From assembly GCA_009760855.2 (NCBI GenBank), contig WPIO01000016.1:1879001-1943000 (forward strand): DNA of 64,000 nt, read 5' to 3'. The position numbers were made by a program, and so were the translations under genes. Within the stretch, counting starts at the first letter, position 1. The number at the start of each line of letters is the position of its first letter. Under the pieces are notes generated by a model. The model worked only from the letters and a program-made list of their open reading frames with translations, was not told the DNA's origin and searched no databases. Shown here in pieces: positions 22,201-55,649 of this stretch. This DNA comes from Cristatella mucedo (Eukaryota; Bryozoa; Phylactolaemata; Cristatellidae).

Positions 22201-22492
22201 GACTTGCAGCAGAGTGCCAGGAAAGCGGAGGCGATGGCGCAGAAGCGGCCGGAGGAGGAGGAGCGGTGGAGGCCGGTAAAGCGCGACTGCTGCGCTCGGA
22301 TGCGGTCAAACTGAGGAGGCCGACTGAGGACCAGAGCGACTGGAAGCGGCGGCGGCAGCAATCGCCAACGGCCGTCGCCGGGCGACGAAGGCAGTCAGCA
22401 GAGACGCCGGAGGAGCCCGTAGAGACGGCAGTGGAGCGCGCAGAAGTGGCAGCAGAGCCAGCAGAGGCGGCGTCCGCAAACGGAAGCGGAGG
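19298..22492. other. Intergenic sequence without recognised genes
   Basis: About 3.2 kb of mixed composition. Two small near-repeats of TAGGGGGAGTTGTCCCCC type lie at 19985-20035. All open frames are short and show no known domain. 22060-22492 is GC-rich with a purine bias and is fused in frame by chance to the LINE that follows. Confidence 0.5.
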
Positions 22493-23345
22493 CATAGGTG
22501 ATGCTATTGTGCGACCTTCACCGCGTGCTCGTAATCTAGGTGTCGTGTTCGACAGCTGCCTCAATTTCAAAAGCTTCATTCAGAAGACTGCCTCTACAGC
22601 TAGCCATCACATCCGATCCCTGTCCAAGATTAGAAGCTGTCTCCCACAGTGGCTTGTAAAAAATTTAACTAGCTCTTTAGTTCTGTCTCGGCTTGATTAT
22701 TGTAATTCCCTTTTGGCTGGGCTGCCAAAGAAAGCTATTATACCACTACAGCGGACTATGAATATGGCTGCAAGGCTGGTCTTCAAGTCCCAGTGGTTTG
22801 AGCAGGTGTCACCTCTGCTGAAAGAGCTAAGATGGTTGCCGGTTGAGCAAAGGATACAGAGCAAATTTCTTACGCTGACCCACGAGGCCCGCCACGGCTT
22901 GGCTCCTTCGTACCTAGCTGAACTGCTGCATCAGTTTCAGCCTGTTCGCGCCCGCAGGTCCTGTGTGGACAATAAATTAGCTGTCTCATTCCTCCGCTTA
23001 AAGACAGTTGGCGACAGAAGCTTTAGCTTTGCAGGTCCTAGACTGTGGAACTCGCTTCCACAATTCTTACGCAACGACATCTACTCTCCAACTGCCGACT
23101 ATGGCACATCTTTTTCAGCGGTCCTGAACTGCTACTTCTATGCTACTCACTACCTCAACTGCTCTCCTGACTCTGCTATGCTTCCCACTTTCTCTTTGTT
23201 GCGTGAGACGAAGTCTGTTGGCTGCCGAATGCGTACCGAAAGCCGCTTAGGCTGTGAGTGCGCTATACAAAACTCTCCTGCGTAACACCCACATGGTCTT
23301 TATGACTTTGTGGAGTTACTGACAGAGATACATTACAAAACATTA
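22493..23345 (+). mobile_element. LINE 3' fragment, family 1 (L2/CR1-like)
   Basis: 5'-truncated. The frame encodes the end of the reverse-transcriptase ORF: RNLGVVFDSCLNFKSF, LVLSRLDYCNSLLAGLP, RTMNMAARLVF, LRWLPVEQRI, GDRSFSFAGPRLWNSLP and a C-terminus ending IQNSPA, followed by a short 3' UTR ending TTACTGACAGAGATACATTACA. These are typical L2/CR1-clade C-terminal motifs. The frame is intact here from 22493 to the stop at 23285, so this is a fairly young copy. Confidence 0.9.
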
Positions 23346-23396
23346 GATCCAATAGAGAGGCGGCACTGTCCGGAAGAGAGACGGCAGCGTCCGGTT

Positions 23397-23505
<109 letters not shown>

Positions 23506-23594
23506 TGAGTCTGGTAGAGAGACGGCTGTGTCTGCCGGAGAGGTGGCGGCGGCCGGGCAAGCGCTGGTACAGAGCAGGACAGCGTCCGTGGCCA

Positions 23595-23650
23595 GGTGCA
23601 CGCCGACCGGTGCACGCCGACAGGTGCACGCCGACAGGTGCACGCCGCGA
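23595..23650. repeat. Short minisatellite (GGTGCACGCCGACA)
   Basis: Four tandem units of about 14 bp, last one partial; contains GTGCAC. Confidence 0.85.
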
Positions 23651-23737
23651 GGCCGAAGACGATGGCGCGGTAGCGACTAAAGGCAGTCGTACCGGAGCCG
23701 AGGCTCGAGGCATCTGCCTTTAGCGGCACGCTTCCTG

Positions 23738-23821
23738 TACAGCATATGTTAATGCCTTGAAATGAAAAAGATCAAGCTCTCTGAGGGCTCTATAAAAATG
23801 CATCACTACCATTATTATTAA
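23738..23821 (+). mobile_element. LINE/SINE 3' tail remnant
   Basis: TTAATGCCTTGAAATGAAAAAGATCAAGCTCTCTGAGGG then CTCTATAAAAATGCAT and an ATT repeat: the same tail plan as family 2 LINEs, diverged and without the stem's 5' half. Confidence 0.5.
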
Positions 23822-26800
23822 CACAAACAAGTAGCAGATCTTATGCTGAACAAAATACTTTTGCAGTTGAAAGCGATTTTCACAAGCATTCTTGATAGCT
23901 GGCTTGACAACAAATAATCCTGGCACAAGGCGATTCTTTGGTGCATCCGAACTTGCAATTGCGTAGCCATGCCGAGCTCCCATTGTGACACAACACGTGA
24001 TACAACACAAATCATGCCTTGCGATACAGCACTTATGCACTGCTTCTAGTATTCGTGGGTTACAGAACACTTGTATCAGAACCGGCAGCCTTAAAACCTC
24101 GTAAGGCTTCAGGTTGTGTCCATGAAGGCTGCCGAGTCTGCATTTGCCCCGTTAGTCTCAAATCGTAGCTAATCTAACCAATCGGGCTAAAGGTAAGTTA
24201 TGCTTGAGAAAGCTTGCTCCCAGATGCTGAGTCGGAGCCAGGTTTTTCATCTAAGAGGGTAAGACCTGCTAAACATGTATGTAGCTGCAATTCCCGCAAG
24301 AGTTTCGTGTAGGCGGGGCTAGACCCGAAATTAGAGAAAAATTATGGCGAAAAATCTCTGCGTTCACTCGCCGCGGACGCGACGGTCGCTCATCGAGTGG
24401 AATTGCGATATAATTTCGTCGTTGGTAACGGTCGCTGGACGTAGGAATAGGGGGAGACCCACGTCGCTACCCAGCTGTTAGGGGGTAGGTATGGGGTAGG
24501 GGGTAGGTAGGGGCAAATGCTCCATCACGTACCCAGACGTGTTTAACTTGACAAATCAGTGGGCTGCAAGTGGATTTCTCAATTCGGCAGGTGGAATTTT
24601 CAATCGCTCGAGCTTTCTTGATGAACAAAGAAAGTGCGCGGCTGTGTTTACATGGACGTTATAGATGGTTTCGTCATAAAAATCATACAAACAGCTTATC
24701 AATAGCAACCGCGGATCTTCTAAGGCATCGATGTCTTCATGATCTCCAGCACTCGTAAGGAGGCAGTCTTTTCCCTACGCCCTTTGGGAATTAAAGCGTC
24801 TATCCATGTCCGTTAAGCTGTACAAATATCACGGCCCCCGTTAAATTGCGAAATACCACTCCGTGGGGCTCTGGGTGGACCTGAAGAACCTGCCGTCACA
24901 TGAGCGTTTAATATATAGGAAGTGAAGGCCTGCGCCCAAGGCTATCAAGAGCTCATCCAACTCACTGCCCCCCCCCCCGCCACGCCGAAACGAGCAATGC
25001 AGACGCGTCGGTGTCTCACCGATCGGACCGAGTGACCTTCTCATACGATCAGCTGACAAATTGAAAAGTTGGAGGATCATCCAAGAATGAGCCGCCTCCT
25101 CTGGGCTGCATGGCTGCACACCGAGCAAATTAAGATCAAACTCAAACTGGGACTCAGACGAGCCTTTGGTATACAAACAACTTTCTTGGTTTTTAAACCG
25201 AGCATTTGGCCAGAGGAGAAATCACGCATCAAGAGCTGGGCCCAACTGGAGATCTTCAGATGCTTCTTCCAATCCCTTGACCTTGCCCTTCCGATCATCG
25301 ATCTTCGTCCTCGTGCGCGACTCAAGGCTTTGCAAGGCTGTGTATCAATCTCTTGCAATGTCAAGCGATTTCACGAACAACTCATGCGGCCTTCATGAGA
25401 ATGTAATAAAGACCTGAAAAGCATTCATCAAAAGCGACAGCGTTGACAAAGGAGCACAGACATGTGCACAGAAACTGAGAAGCTGCATAGCTGCTCGGTG
25501 ACTGTCCCATGACTGATAGCAATGGCAGAGCACGGATTAATGTTGCGGCTAAAGCCTTGGGGACTTCCACTTGTTGGCATGCGGCTTTTGAAGGCGTTCC
25601 AACTAAAGAGTTGCTCTTGTTGACGGAGGCCATGAAAAAAGTTCGGGTGCCTCGTGTGGCTTATCTGGCAAAAGTGGCTCCTGAAATTCGAGGAGGACCG
25701 TGCATTGATAGTCACCCGGGCACTCACACTTGTCTCGTTGACAGGACTCATCAAAAGATCCAGGAAATATGGTGGAGGGTATGTTCAAGATGCTAATGTA
25801 CACGTGATCTGCTGCAGCTCGCGCCGGATCAGCTGCTCGGTCATCACTGTCCTGTCTCGCACGCTTCTGACAACTCTCCTGAGCAGGCGGTTGAAGTTGA
25901 AGAGAGCAGCTCGTCCATCTGAAGATGCCCCCCACAGTATGCAAGCCATGAGTCGAATCGAAGCGCACTAACTGCTTCAGCCTCGGTGCATACATACTCT
26001 CTATTGGCTCGCATCGCCTTGGAAAGCAGGCTGCCCGCTCATACATACGCTCCAGTTCGAAAAGTCTAGATGCACTCGTACAGCCAGGCACCGTGCTCTG
26101 ACCATAGACGTGCTCGCATTTTTTGCCTTCCTCTCCTATGTCTCCTGTTGTCTTCGCTCAGTCGATCTGCCTGTGCCAAGCGAATCGGCAGCTCGGCATA
26201 CTTACCCATACTCAAGCTGCAGCTGCTCGCGAGTATCGCTACGATGACTTGCTCGGGAGCATTGCAGGTTCATCCAACTCAAAGAGAGTGTGTTAACCAC
26301 TGAAAAGGTGGGCTCGCCAGCGGTGAGCTCGCCACCAGGGCAGCACCGTCGTGCAGTTGAGTTCCACACTCTTTACAGGTTTAACACCAAGCCGAGCCAC
26401 TTGGTTTCAGTCAAATGCCATCGGAATGGCCAGCACACCACTGCTGCTGTCTCCTTACTTTATGGCACCGATTGGCTGCTACTCAAAGACTTCGTCGACT
26501 GCAGCTGTCCTAGATGCGCTACCGGGACTATGGGATGCAGAAAGGCTCTTCGCCGCAGATATTATATTTTAAGCGATATAAAATAATACTTTTTTGTGTG
26601 CAAACGTCTTTACTTAAAATGCCGCATCTTTCATCTATACCTGCTCAGGGCAGCGTACCATCTGGAAGCGTACCGAGCCCTACAAGTTTATTTATCTCCC
26701 TCAAGCCTATCTTACCGGGGTTGCTTTTTCGTGACAACGAAAACGTTCCTTCGCGCCAGTCTGGAAACATTTTCCAAGTAGCCACTTCGTTATAGAAACT

Positions 26801-27430
26801 AACGACAATTAACTTCCTAATGCCTGAAAACAAAATCCAATGCATATTCACGGCCGAGTACTCATCGAAAAAACTCGTCCCTCGCGGTGCTACTTAAGTA
26901 AAAAAACCAATGCAACGTGGTCAATGCCGCTGTCAAGTCTTTAGTTGGCCGATTGTTAAAAACAAAAGTTTTCAGTAACGCTTTTCAGCGAGCAGAGTAG
27001 TAGAGCTAGGCTACAGATAGTTCGAGCGGTCGCTAGAGACATGCACACCTCAGAGAGCATGAACCGTTCAGTAACCCATAAAGATGCCTATGGAAGCCTA
27101 TGGAATATGTTTGGAGAGGCATCAATCAGCCGTTTTCTCATTAATAGCAGCTTTTAGTCGGCAAACATTTACAATTCGTTGAATGAGCTGACTCTAATAG
27201 ACACAATATCGTGATCAGCATAGCGATCCTAGCATTGGACCATGAGTCAGAACAGGTGCCACGCACAGGTGCTGCCATGCTGGCTATCCATCGCATCCAC
27301 GGTTGTAGGTCTGCTCCTGTATTTATGGTTTTTCGCAGCGAATCGTTGATATCCCAGATGCGAGAAACATGATTTAGTAATTATATAGCACTGGGTGTGA
27401 ATCTCTTACGTGTGCCGTCATTTGCACAAT
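23822..27430. other. Unique intergenic sequence, no recognised gene
   Basis: A few open frames of 80-160 codons occur (for example minus strand 25603-26091, with clustered cysteines), but none shows a domain I recognise, a good start context or splice structure, and base composition is non-coding in style. The terminal coding exon of RalGPS may lie in the right part of this region or just beyond it, but I did not find it. Confidence 0.4.
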
Positions 27431-27454
27431 TTGCTTGTTTTTGGCTGACCACAG

Positions 27455-27547
27455 CTATCCCAATATAAATATATATAAATATAAATACAAATATATATAT
27501 AAATATATTTGTATTTATATTTATAATAAAGTCATATACAGAATACC

Positions 27548-27581
<34 letters not shown>

Positions 27582-27670
27582 GATATTATATATTATGATA
27601 TTATATATATATATATATATATATATGATATTATACTATTATATATGATATGATATTCTGTATACGACAT
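27455..27670. repeat. AT-rich simple sequence
   Basis: TATAAATA/ATATAT runs with interspersed TGATATTATA units; no coding potential. Confidence 0.9.
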
Positions 27671-28430
27671 TCTTCTACATATAATCGATCCGGATCCAAA
27701 CTTATTATGAACTCGAATCATCTTCGATGCCAACTCCAAATTCTTAACGGACTGCTCTCATACTGTACCTGTACACAATATATCCCAAGAAACGCTTATT
27801 AGCAGATCCTCTCAGCTGTCCTTTTCTTTACTATTCACGGTCGTAGACCTGCTATTATGCTATTGCTAATGCTAATACTTCTGCTATTATGGGAATTGTG
27901 CTACTACCTGCGAGTGGACACCGACGTCAAGCTGTGATGCTCAACACACACAGAGAGCTGGGAGCTGTGCCGAGCGTTGGCGGCCCAAGCTCTGCGGCTG
28001 CTTCGTGGGAAAAAGGCTGGATTTGTGGCACCCGGTTGGCTCCACGAACACAAAGCTCTAGGCAGCGTGCAAACGAACAGGAGTGCGACAGCAACAACTC
28101 AAGAGTCAGACGCATGTCATTTATGAGCCAAACTATACGACTGGCAGCTGCGGCATCAGCCGACCGGCTCATTTGCATACTAAAAAGCCTTCGGATTGTC
28201 TCCACTGGCTGGCCGCCGCGAGCGTACAAAGTGTGAAAGGACTAGCTCGACATTCAAGCTACGGTGATAGAAATTAAAAAAATTACGACCGAGAGTTGTG
28301 ACGAGGGTGAGAGCGGCTGCTGCACACTGGAGGACTAGCAGCACAGCAAGCACTTCTCCGACGGCACTATTGACATCCAGGCCACGGTGGGGGAGGGGGC
28401 GACAGCCTTGGCTTCAGCAGCACAGCTGAG

Positions 28431-28570
28431 ACAGCAACTGCTGTATAGGCCAAAGGCCAATCGCCCGATACATTCCACTCAACACCGCCCTGCTGCACGG
28501 ACAGCAACTGCTGTATAGGCCAAAGGCCAATCGCCCGATATATTCCACTCAACACCGCCCTGCTGCACGC
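28431..28570. repeat. 70-bp perfect-like tandem duplication
   Basis: Two adjacent 70-bp units beginning ACAGCAACTGCTGTATAGG, differing at about two positions. Each unit contains the short inverted motifs AGCAACTGCT and GGCCAAAGGCC. Confidence 0.92.
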
Positions 28571-28781
28571 AGCCTGAAACGACCGACGGCCCCCCAGCAG
28601 CCATAACAAAAGATGGTTCTGTCGGCGATGGTCTATGTCGAAGATCGTTCGAGCGACCACACTCTCCGAAGCTCCTCGGGGGGGCCATGCCTCCCAGAGG
28701 AGCTGGTCCGCACTCTGGTGTTGCGCAGCTCTGGCTCAGGTCAGAGGCTCCCGCAGCCGTCGCACTGACACACAGAGAGAT

Positions 28782-28782
<1 letters not shown>

Positions 28783-28842
<60 letters not shown>
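28783..28842. repeat. (GA)n microsatellite
   Basis: About 30 GA units. Confidence 0.95.
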
Positions 28843-28846
<4 letters not shown>

Positions 28847-29154
28847 TCGCCGGTGCATGACGGCGCTTCACCGGCAGGGCGATCGGACGCCTAGAAGCTT
28901 GGCCAGTGGGGTCAGTAGAAGGCCATTAGGTCTTCCGGCTCCTGGAGAAAAAAACATAAAACCTGTAGCTGTAGCAAACTCTTTCTCAAGTGACCTGCCG
29001 TCATTTCCTATAGCAGTGTCACGCGTGCTGAAATGCACCGAATCTCCTGCAGCAGCTGCTGAGTCAGATGCAGCCAAGGAATGCAGCTCGACACGAACAA
29101 GGTGTCGAGTTCGCATGCAGCACACGAGCTGACGCAGCTGCAGCCAGCATTCGA

Positions 29155-29430
29155 GAGAGAGAGAGAGGGAGACAGAGGGAGACAGAGACAGACAGAGAGA
29201 GGGAGAGACAGACAGACAGACAGAGACAGACAGAGAGAGGGAGAGACAGACAGAGAGAGGGAGAGAGAGAGAGAGGTAGGGATAGAGCGAGGAAGGGAGA
29301 TACAAAGAGAAAGCTCAAGTGGAGAAAGACACAGATAGAGAAAGACAGACACAAAAATGGCGAAAGACAGCAATACAGACAGAGAGACAGAAACCAAAAC
29401 AGAGAGAGAAAGAGAGACAGACAAAGAGAT
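29155..29430. repeat. GA/GACA-rich simple sequence
   Basis: Mixed GAGA, GACAGA and GAGGGAGA units lying just downstream (in gene orientation) of the last RalGPS exon found. Confidence 0.9.
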
Positions 29431-29539
29431 AGTGATACGTGATAAGAGATAGTGAGTAACAAAGAGGTTGACACACAGACAAGCAGAGGGAGAAGAAGAG
29501 CAAACTGAGAGATAAGAGCTGTAGATGACTAATGCTAAC

Positions 29540-50706
<21,167 letters not shown>

Positions 50707-50867
50707 TGCCGTGGAAAGCTACAGCCGCTGATCGGTCGTGGGCGAGAGAGAGAGCGAGCGACAGCAACGGCTGTTGGCTCGGAGCCACCTCGGCTGCTGC
50801 TGCTGCCTCCGGTCGTAGAGCACGCAGAGCACGGCAGCTCGGACTGCTGCAGGGCCCACGACTGCTG

Positions 50868-50868
50868 A

Positions 50869-50910
<42 letters not shown>
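50868..50910. repeat. Short (GA)n run
   Basis: About 20 GA units just upstream of the first RalGPS coding exon (in gene orientation). Confidence 0.93.
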
Positions 50911-51179
50911 AGTGCTGCACCCCAGTGGCTGGCCGCCGCCCCCTTGCATGGGCCAATGACCAGCCACTGTGAGGCACGATAAATTACTTGCTCTGCCGAG
51001 CCTGCGGCCTCGCCCTCCTCTCATAGAGGTAAGGAATTCGAGAGCAACGGCTTTCAGCCCGGAGCCCGATCAGCCCGGAGCCCGATCGGGCTCCCCAGAG
51101 CCCGATCGCAATGTATCCGATGTCACCGATAGGACTGGCTATTCATCGAGTAGACCGGATGCCCGACCCCCAGCATCCC

Positions 51180-51365
51180 TAAACCGAAGTAAAGGAGGTA
51201 GGAACAAAGGGAGGTAGGAAGGAGGTAAGGAGGAAAGGATGAAAGGAGAAAAGGAGAAAAGAAGGGAGGAAGGTAGGAAAAGAGAAAAGGAGAAAGGGAG
51301 AAAAGGGAAAAAGAAGGAAGGGAGGAAAGGAGGAAAGGAGGAAAGGAAGGAGGAGGAGGAAGGCT
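51180..51365. repeat. Polypurine tract (GGAGGAAAGGA units)
   Basis: Purines almost throughout; GGAAAGGAGAAAAGG-type units repeat imperfectly. Confidence 0.9.
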
Positions 51366-51369
51366 AACT

Positions 51370-53830
51370 GCCGAACGATGCTGAGCGGCCCTTTTTGCTC
51401 CAAGGTACAATTACGGTTGGCAAAGCTGAGGAGAGAGATCGTAGCAGAGAACGTTCGACCAGGTTAGTTAGCTTGATCAATCAATGGGGCAGTCGAGAGA
51501 ACTTGACGATGCCAAAGACGGAGTGAGAGCAGGCGCTGCTGCTGCTGCGACATCCTTCCAACATTGCACTGCTTACACACGAGGCCTGGGTGCAGCAGGA
51601 CCACGCAATCGCAGACAGCGTGCCCACTAGCGCGCGCACGAAACAGATAAGCCGACGAGAAGCCACCGCTGGTCAGTCAAGACAATTGAACATTCTTTCT
51701 ATAGTATCGCCTGATCGTTTGCCATAGACGTCAGCACCACAGACCACACACTCACTTTCAGATTAGCAGCCACATTCCTCGGATGGCCCGGATGCCCCAG
51801 TCCTGTCCCACCACTAACTGCAAGCTAGAAGCTAACGAACACGCGATGCCTGCCTAGCTGAAAAGTACCATAGATTATCGCCATCGGTAGATCATCATCG
51901 GTAGTAAGAGCCGTGGATTACCATCGGTTCACTCACAGTCCAGCGCATTTCGGAACAGCCAGGATCGCACACGCAGAAGCACGAGCACTGCACGCGCCTG
52001 CTTGCCCAAAAGTAGTGCATGCGCCCGTGCCCAAGTAGTCCCTATTGGGCTGGCAACACGCTGCTCTCTCAAGAGAAGCATGCCAAAGCGAGTCCCCCCA
52101 ACCACTCACAGGGTACCAGGGTCACAGGGCACCGGTGGTTGGCGTACAGCTGTGGATGGATCGTGGAGCAGCTGTCGGCTCTGCGAGGCGCCCGGATCTC
52201 GGGGCTTCGTGGCGAGTGCCAAACAGCAGCAGCCAGTAGCAACGACGCATCCGTGATGCCTGGCAATCCACTAGCAGCTGCTGCAGCGGCAGCTGACCAG
52301 GCTCGGCTAGCACTGCTAGATTCGTCAAAATCAGTTTTAACCACTAAGTCCTGGTTCAGTAGCTATCGTCTTGCTTGGGCGCTAATAAGATTGCACTTCG
52401 TGGATTTAGATCGTATCTTCATCAAAGATTTCAGAGCGTCGATGTCAAGGAAAGGTCACTGGGTCATCTGATGAACCTGAGAGGTGTGCCCCCCTGAGGT
52501 TGCGATGCAGAGTCCGAGGAACCGTTTCAGGTGCCAGTCCTTTACACGATTTACAGCTGCAGCAGCAGCAGCAGCAGCAGCGCCCCCTTGATTAGCTGCC
52601 CTTTGCTTTGGCTTGCCGTCGAGATGGTGTCCAAGTCGGAGTCAAACAGTCAGGCGGCCATTGCATAGGTGCTGGCAGTGAGACGCCACTTCTCGACGGG
52701 GAGCAAACACCAGCCGAACACTGAGACAGGGGTGTCATGTCAGTGGAAGGAGGACAGACTATAGTGTCTCGTTGCCAAAGGGCAGTCTTTGTTGTCAATG
52801 GTCACAGGATCATCTTTCTGTCCGACGACACGAGAATCCTCCTCGTCCTCCATTCGTATTCGTATGCGAGTGCGTTCATGCATAGGTGTGCGCTCGTGCA
52901 CGTGAGTACACGTATGTACGCGAGTGCGTGTGCATGCATGAGTGCATGTAGGTGCGCGTGCATGAGGAGAATAGAAGCATTCAATGACAGGAAATAATAT
53001 CCACAGTGCCTGCAGCAGCAGCAGCAGACCATGAGATGTCGTCGTGGCATAATGACTGGGGGAAACGAGTGCTATTAGAACGAAAGCTTGGCAGTCTAGA
53101 GCGAAACTTCTTTTAGCCTTTTAGCCTGTTTGGTAAAGAGCATCGGATCACGGGAGCCAGGGACACATCCGGCGGCTGGCCACGGAAGCGGTCTTCAAAG
53201 TGACACCGCTGAACGTCGTACTGTATCATGCCGTCCATCGACGGCGTCCACGCTACGAGCACACGAAACGATTAGGAGCCGAAACTCATTGGCTCCCACT
53301 TTCCCGTCCGGATGACACATTATAATTATTAGCTTACAGGTTTCAAAATGTAAAGCTTTAAAGTCTGCAAAGGAGACGATCAATTTATCAATCACCATCG
53401 ACAGAGGCTGAGGTCAGTCCCGCGGCCCGCACAAGCCACAAGCGAACCGCTAAGGAAAGAGCCGAAAGCCTGACGGCATGCCGGGACGGCAGCCCGGGCG
53501 TGGAGTACCAGTGCCGCCCGGCTATGATTGGCTGCTTAGGTAAGCCCAGGGGGTCTGGCTACAGCTAGTTTCAATTTTCCGGGCATGGCTGCTTCAACTG
53601 CTGGAGCTGCCATCGTGGGGAGAGGGGCGATAAAGCAGAGTCAAGTGAAGCCGGCTTCATCGCAGCGATATGCGCATAGGGATGTTATAGCACCGTTTGT
53701 GCCCTACCGACCTGCATTTGTTTCTGAGGGATATTTTAAGTTATGCACAAAGCTAGCCGGTGAAGAGTCGACCACTCTCACCACTCTTGCAGATCGTAAG
53801 GCAAGCTAGAAAGCAGAAGCAGCGCAGCTT
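51370..53830. other. Sequence upstream of RalGPS without recognised genes
   Basis: Contains a (GCA)n run at about 52555-52582. A 74-codon plus-strand frame at 53585-53809 starts with a reasonable ATG but has no recognised domain. No transposon was identified. Confidence 0.4.
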
Positions 53831-53832
53831 AC

Positions 53833-54009
53833 CACTGCATCCGGCTGGTCGTGACACGTGACCACAGCCGCCTGGTCCAAGATGTGAGAGGCGCTGCTGC
53901 CACTTCCGCTCAGCCTATGTCCATTCAGCGTCTGGAAACTGCTAGTGCTGCTGGGTGTGGCTGTGAAGGCAGAGGTCACATCGTAAGAGTTCTTCATGAG
54001 CCGCTCACT
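53833..54009 (-). CDS. Candidate internal exon, possibly an upstream RalGPS exon
   Basis: A good acceptor (GCGGTTTTTCAG) and donor (GTAAGC) frame 59 codons open in phase 0 (SERLMKNSYDVTSAFTATPS to CHDQPDAV). The phase would fit the acceptor-like site just upstream of 50706. No recognised domain; Ser/Thr-rich. It may be a 5' exon of RalGPS or of an unknown neighbour. Confidence 0.45.
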
Positions 54010-54344
54010 CTGAAAAACCGCATGAGTCGATGACTCGATTGCACACTTGCACCGACGCTCAGGAAACCGATACTGAACCGCTGCTGCGGCGCGTGATCGC
54101 AAGCTGGCAGCAGCTCGGCTGCCTGGGACTTCTGCTGCTTCCGGCAACCACCCTTTGGCAGGTCACCGAATCCACTGGCTCAGGCATCTGGTGCCCAGTG
54201 CTCAGTCGTTTGAGGTTGAACAGGGAGGGCAGGCCTGTCGTAACTGAAGTTGGGTGGCTGAAGGGGGTGCATGAATAAGTCGGCAATGCAATGGTGGCAA
54301 TCGTTCATAATGTGCAAGACGAAAGAGCCGAGAGTGATAAGAAA

Positions 54345-54985
54345 GTGTAGCATTAGGGACTCTGCAGCCAGGCTTGTCTGTCGTGAGCGTCGCAGTTGCC
54401 ACATTACTCCACTTCTCGCCGACCTGCACTGGTTACCAGTCAAGCAACGGATTGACTTCAAGGTTTTGTCGCTCACTTTTGGGTCTCTTCATTCTATGGC
54501 TCCAGCCTATCTTTCAGATATACTACCCCATCAGGCAAAGCATCGTACCACTCGCTTTTCGGAATCCAACAGTCTAGAAATATCTCGTACAAACCTTAAA
54601 TCCTTTGGAGACCGTGCATTTAGCTCGTATGCTCCCACAGCCTGGAACTCCCTCCCGACCTGCATCAGAACATCCCCTGACCTGACCACATTTAAAAGAA
54701 ACTTAAAAACATACCTATTTAGGACAGCATTTAGTGGGTCCTTGTGATTCGTCCTCGATGTGCTTATGCGTGCTGACACTGTTCATGCTGCCACTAACCA
54801 CATTTGCATGCTGCCCCAGTGCATGTAACCCCTAACCATGTTATTCATTTTGTTTGTTTTTCAATTATGATTTTACTTACTATTCTATTGCGTATCACTT
54901 TGCAGCAAATGTAAAGCGCCTAGAAAGAGATTAATTTCTCTGAGGGCGCTGTATCAAGTGCAATATTATTATTATTATTAGCGAT
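54345..54985 (+). mobile_element. LINE family 2 3' end (L2-like), best copy
   Basis: The frame (stop at 54747) encodes SAARLVCRE, ITPLLADLHWLPVKQRIDFK, GDRAFSSYAPTAWNSLP and FKRNLKTYLFRTAFSGSL. The 3' UTR follows and ends with AGCAAATGTAAAGCGCCTAG, AAAGAGATTAATTTCTCTG, AGGGCGCTGTATC and an ATT tail. AGCGCC and GGCGCT are complementary, so the tail can form a stem-loop. 5'-truncated. Confidence 0.9.
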
Positions 54986-55164
54986 TGTCGAGCGGCAGCT
55001 TAGGGTTTAGGGTTTAGAGTTTAGAGAGAGAAAAAGAGACAGCAGTCAGACAGACGGAGAAGAGAGAAATGACGACTGGGTATCGTTCTCGAGAGGGCCG
55101 GCCAATTCGTCGGACGAGAACTGGGCCGATTTCGGCAATTTCAAGCCCGAGGAGAGCTCAGAGA

Positions 55165-55172
55165 GGTAGGAA

Positions 55173-55223
<51 letters not shown>

Positions 55224-55390
55224 CAGAGAGAGCAAGAGAGAAGGAGGGAGAGGGAGAGAGATGCCGTCACAGAAAGATACAAAGTGAGAGAGAAACAACG
55301 AGGGAATAGAAGACTTAAAGAGATGGAGAGAGACAGAGAGAGAGAGACAGACACAGCGACAGACAGACAGAGGAGACAGAGTGTGTGAGA
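55165..55390. repeat. GA/GACA-rich simple sequence
   Basis: Mixed GAGAGA, GACAGA and GGGAGA units. Confidence 0.9.
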
Positions 55391-55434
55391 CATGGTAGGG
55401 AAATGGCAGTAGTAAGCTCTACTACATCTAATGT

Positions 55435-55640
55435 AATGTATCTCCGTAAGTAACTCCACAAAGTCATAAAGACCATGAGGGTGTTACGCAGGAGAGTTTT
55501 GTATAGCGCACTCACAGCCCAAGCGGCTTTCGGTACGCATTCGGTAGCCAACAGACTTCGTCTCACGCAACAAAGAGAAAGTGGGATGCATAGCAGAGTT
55601 AGGAGAGCAGTTGAGGTAGTGAGTACCATCTACTACATCT
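55435..55640 (-). mobile_element. LINE family 1 3' end (inverted), left arm of an inverted pair
   Basis: Matches the last coding part (RMRTESRLGCECAIQNSPA) and 3' UTR with the ATTAC tail on the left. It faces a second, plus-strand fragment at 55650. Confidence 0.85.
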
Positions 55641-55649
55641 ACATATACA

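Noticed and set aside
22176-22492. N-terminal 105 residues joined in frame to the LINE at 22493
   Set aside because: The LINE homology begins abruptly at about 22493; the preceding frame is low complexity and only joined by chance.
25603-26091. 162-codon minus-strand frame with clustered Cys
   Set aside because: No recognised domain, no supporting splice borders and no coding-style base bias; noted only as an unassigned frame.
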